Below the pieces are notes generated by a model. That model saw nothing but the letters and a program-made list of their open reading frames with translations, searched no databases and was not told the DNA's origin. From a bacterium (lineage in GTDB: Bacteria; Oederibacteriota; CAKKQC01), in NCBI GenBank assembly GCA_919901855.1, contig CAKKQC010000007.1:100529-164528 (forward strand): 64,000 nucleotides of DNA, written 5' to 3'. Shown piece after piece: positions 62,678-64,000 of the stretch. Position numbers and translations under genes: made by a program. Positions within the stretch are counted from its first letter, which is position 1. Every line of letters starts with the position of its first letter.

Positions 62678-63937
62678 ATGAGACTGCGCCGTCACCCGTG
62701 GGCGGTCTCGCTCGCGGTCACGGTCGCGGTCCTCGTGGTCGTCGAGCTCGGGTTCCGGGTGCTGGGGGTGCCTCCGTTCCATCCCGAGGACCTGCTCTGC
62801 GAGCTGGACGCGTACCGGCTTGTCCGGACCCGGGCCGGGCTCCGGCTCCACGGCGCCCCCTGGAACGTCGCGATCACGACGAACCGGCTCGGGTTCCGGG
62901 GCCGGGAGACGACGGTCGCGAAGCCCGCCGGCGTGTTCCGGGTCGTCGCGCTCGGGGATTCCTCCACCTTCGGCGTCTGCGTCGGGGACGACGAGACCTT
63001 CTGCGCGATGGCGGAAGGCCTCGCGAACAGCGACGCCCGGTCCGGCCGCCGCGTCGAGGTCATCAACGCCGGTGTGATCGGGTACAACACGATGCAGGGG
63101 TTGCGGGCCCTCGAGCGCGTGATCCTGCCGCTCCGGCCCGACTGCGTGGTCGTGTCCTTCGCGGTGAACGACTCCGCGGAAGGCGGGCAGTTGCGCAACT
63201 ACCTTGGCCGGCACCGGCCGGAGCTGGAGGAGTTCCCGCCCGCGGTCGTGACGATCCGCAACGTCCTGTGGAACCACAGCGCCGTCTGCCGCTGGCTCCT
63301 CCGCGACGTCTTCGCGGGACAGGCCTACCTCGACCGGCTCCGCGAGGCAGGCGTCAAGGCGGGCTGGAAGCCCGGCTCGTCGGAGGAATACCGCGCGAAC
63401 CTGGAGGAGATCGTCCGGGTCGCGCACGCCCACGGGGCCGAGGTCGTCTTCATGCCGATGCCCGTCCGGCTGAAACATACGATGTTCCCGCTTTACGAGA
63501 TCAACTACGTGATCCTGAACCGCCGGGACGGCCGGAAGGCGCTCGTCTACATGGACGGGGTCATCGCGAAGACGGCGGATCCGCACGAAAGGTCCGCCAT
63601 GTGGCTCGCGGTGGCGAGGCTCCGGGAGGGGATGGGGGATGCGCGGGGGGCCCTGGACGCCTACCTCACGGCGATGTCGCTGAGCGACCTGTTCCGGGAC
63701 CTGCGCTGGGGCGCGTACTCGTACGACAACCTGATGGCCGATCTGGCCGGGCGGCTGGGGGTTCCCCTCGTCAACGTCCTGCCCGCGTTCTACCGCCGCG
63801 AGCTGTCCGACAACCCCCCGGCCCTGTACGCCGACGGGTACCACCCGGGCACGCTGGGGCACCGGATCATCGCCGAGGCGCTGGCCGCCACGATCCGGGA
63901 TTTGGCCTTGCGCCCCAAACGCCGCCAGGGGTTATGA
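62678..63937 (+). CDS. Membrane-anchored SGNH/GDSL hydrolase
   Basis: The 419-residue protein has an N-terminal membrane helix (AVSLAVTVAVLVVVELGF). SGNH blocks are visible: VVALGDSSTFGVCVG (nucleophile Ser105), NAGVIGYN (Gly), VVSFAVNDSAEGG (Asn) and DGYHPGTLGHRIIAEAL (Asp...His). A TPR-like helical insertion lies between blocks III and V. Related proteins are esterases or O-acetyl transfer/hydrolysis enzymes of exopolysaccharides. It starts 29 nt after the GH20-like gene and ends just before the group II intron-like sequence. Confidence 0.8.
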   Translation: MRLRRHPWAVSLAVTVAVLVVVELGFRVLGVPPFHPEDLLCELDAYRLVRTRAGLRLHGAPWNVAITTNRLGFRGRETTVAKPAGVFRVVALGDSSTFGVCVGDDETFCAMAEGLANSDARSGRRVEVINAGVIGYNTMQGLRALERVILPLRPDCVVVSFAVNDSAEGGQLRNYLGRHRPELEEFPPAVVTIRNVLWNHSAVCRWLLRDVFAGQAYLDRLREAGVKAGWKPGSSEEYRANLEEIVRVAHAHGAEVVFMPMPVRLKHTMFPLYEINYVILNRRDGRKALVYMDGVIAKTADPHERSAMWLAVARLREGMGDARGALDAYLTAMSLSDLFRDLRWGAYSYDNLMADLAGRLGVPLVNVLPAFYRRELSDNPPALYADGYHPGTLGHRIIAEALAATIRDLALRPKRRQGL

Positions 63938-63939
63938 TC

Positions 63940-64000
63940 GTGCCGTGTCGCGTCCTGAAAGACTGCATCGCGAACAGGGGGTGAAAGTCCCCTCCGGGCA
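63940..64000 (+). mobile_element. 5' end of a probable group II intron, cut by the window edge
   Basis: Directly after the SGNH stop codon comes a GTGCCGTGTCGCG stretch (possible GUGYG-type 5' splice end), then AGGGGGTGAAAGTCCCCT at 63976-63993. The hairpin with a GGTGAAAGTCC loop region is typical of domain I in bacterial group II introns. The catalytic RNA and any maturase would lie beyond position 64000. Confidence 0.5.

Overview
The window is uniformly GC-rich and densely coded on both strands, with no intergenic stretch above 300 bases. It carries secreted proteins with FlgD-like C-terminal Ig domains, a PorV/PorQ-like outer-membrane barrel, many glycan-active enzymes, Ser/Thr kinases with WD40 propellers, FHA/GAF/cyclase signalling and a type II-secretion-derived ATPase. 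This suggests an uncultivated Gram-negative polysaccharide-degrading bacterium of the PVC/FCB neighbourhood. That placement is inference; there is no rRNA or marker gene here to confirm it.

Layout. 1-13 kb: tail of a membrane glycosyltransferase with TPRs, a 1892-residue secreted propeller/Ig protein, an Eis-like acetyltransferase, a FlgD-tailed secreted protein, a PorV-like barrel and an agarase-like glycosidase. 13-21.6 kb: a second Eis-like acetyltransferase, a parallel beta-helix protein, a short GGQ release-factor protein, a uroporphyrinogen-decarboxylase-like protein and a GH92 mannosidase with PA14. 21.7-35.2 kb: a signalling locus made of a cyclic-nucleotide-binding protein (reverse strand), a kinase-WD40 protein, a seven-helix membrane protein with a jelly roll and a pseudopilin-like tail, a 1679-residue kinase-WD40-GspF-GspF-GspE fusion, and an FHA-GAF-nucleotide cyclase. 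35-44 kb: two small hypotheticals, a dehydrogenase/toroid/D-threonine-aldolase-like operon, a YVTN propeller, a small acetyltransferase, an aldo-keto reductase and a PilZ protein. 44-52.9 kb: a stand-alone reverse transcriptase translationally coupled to a zinc-ribbon/membrane/WYL-like protein, then GH95, an Asp-box propeller, an acyltransferase-like protein and a small conserved protein that appears to start at ATA. 52.9-56.4 kb: a MazEF-type toxin-antitoxin pair with a clear operator, a protein of seven tandem helix-turn-helix units, and an ABC-F ATPase with a structured leader. 56.4-64 kb: an M23-like peptidase with PKD, an SDR, a second agarase-like glycosidase, a GH20-like secreted enzyme, an SGNH hydrolase, and at the right edge what looks like the start of a group II intron.

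The most unusual content is the 21.7-35.2 kb locus. One polypeptide joins a Ser/Thr kinase, a transmembrane helix, a WD40 propeller, two soluble GspF-like domains and the C-terminal ATPase half of GspE/PilB. Its neighbours supply a pseudopilin-like segment, phosphothreonine recognition (FHA), a cyclase and a cyclic-nucleotide sensor. It looks like a secretion/pilus motor rebuilt into a signalling device.

A second theme is gene expression. At least twelve start codons lie only 6-9 nt downstream of a TAnnnT-like -10 hexamer, which points to common leaderless transcription. Other genes have strong Shine-Dalgarno sites or 4-bp GTGA/ATGA coupling, so both modes seem to coexist.
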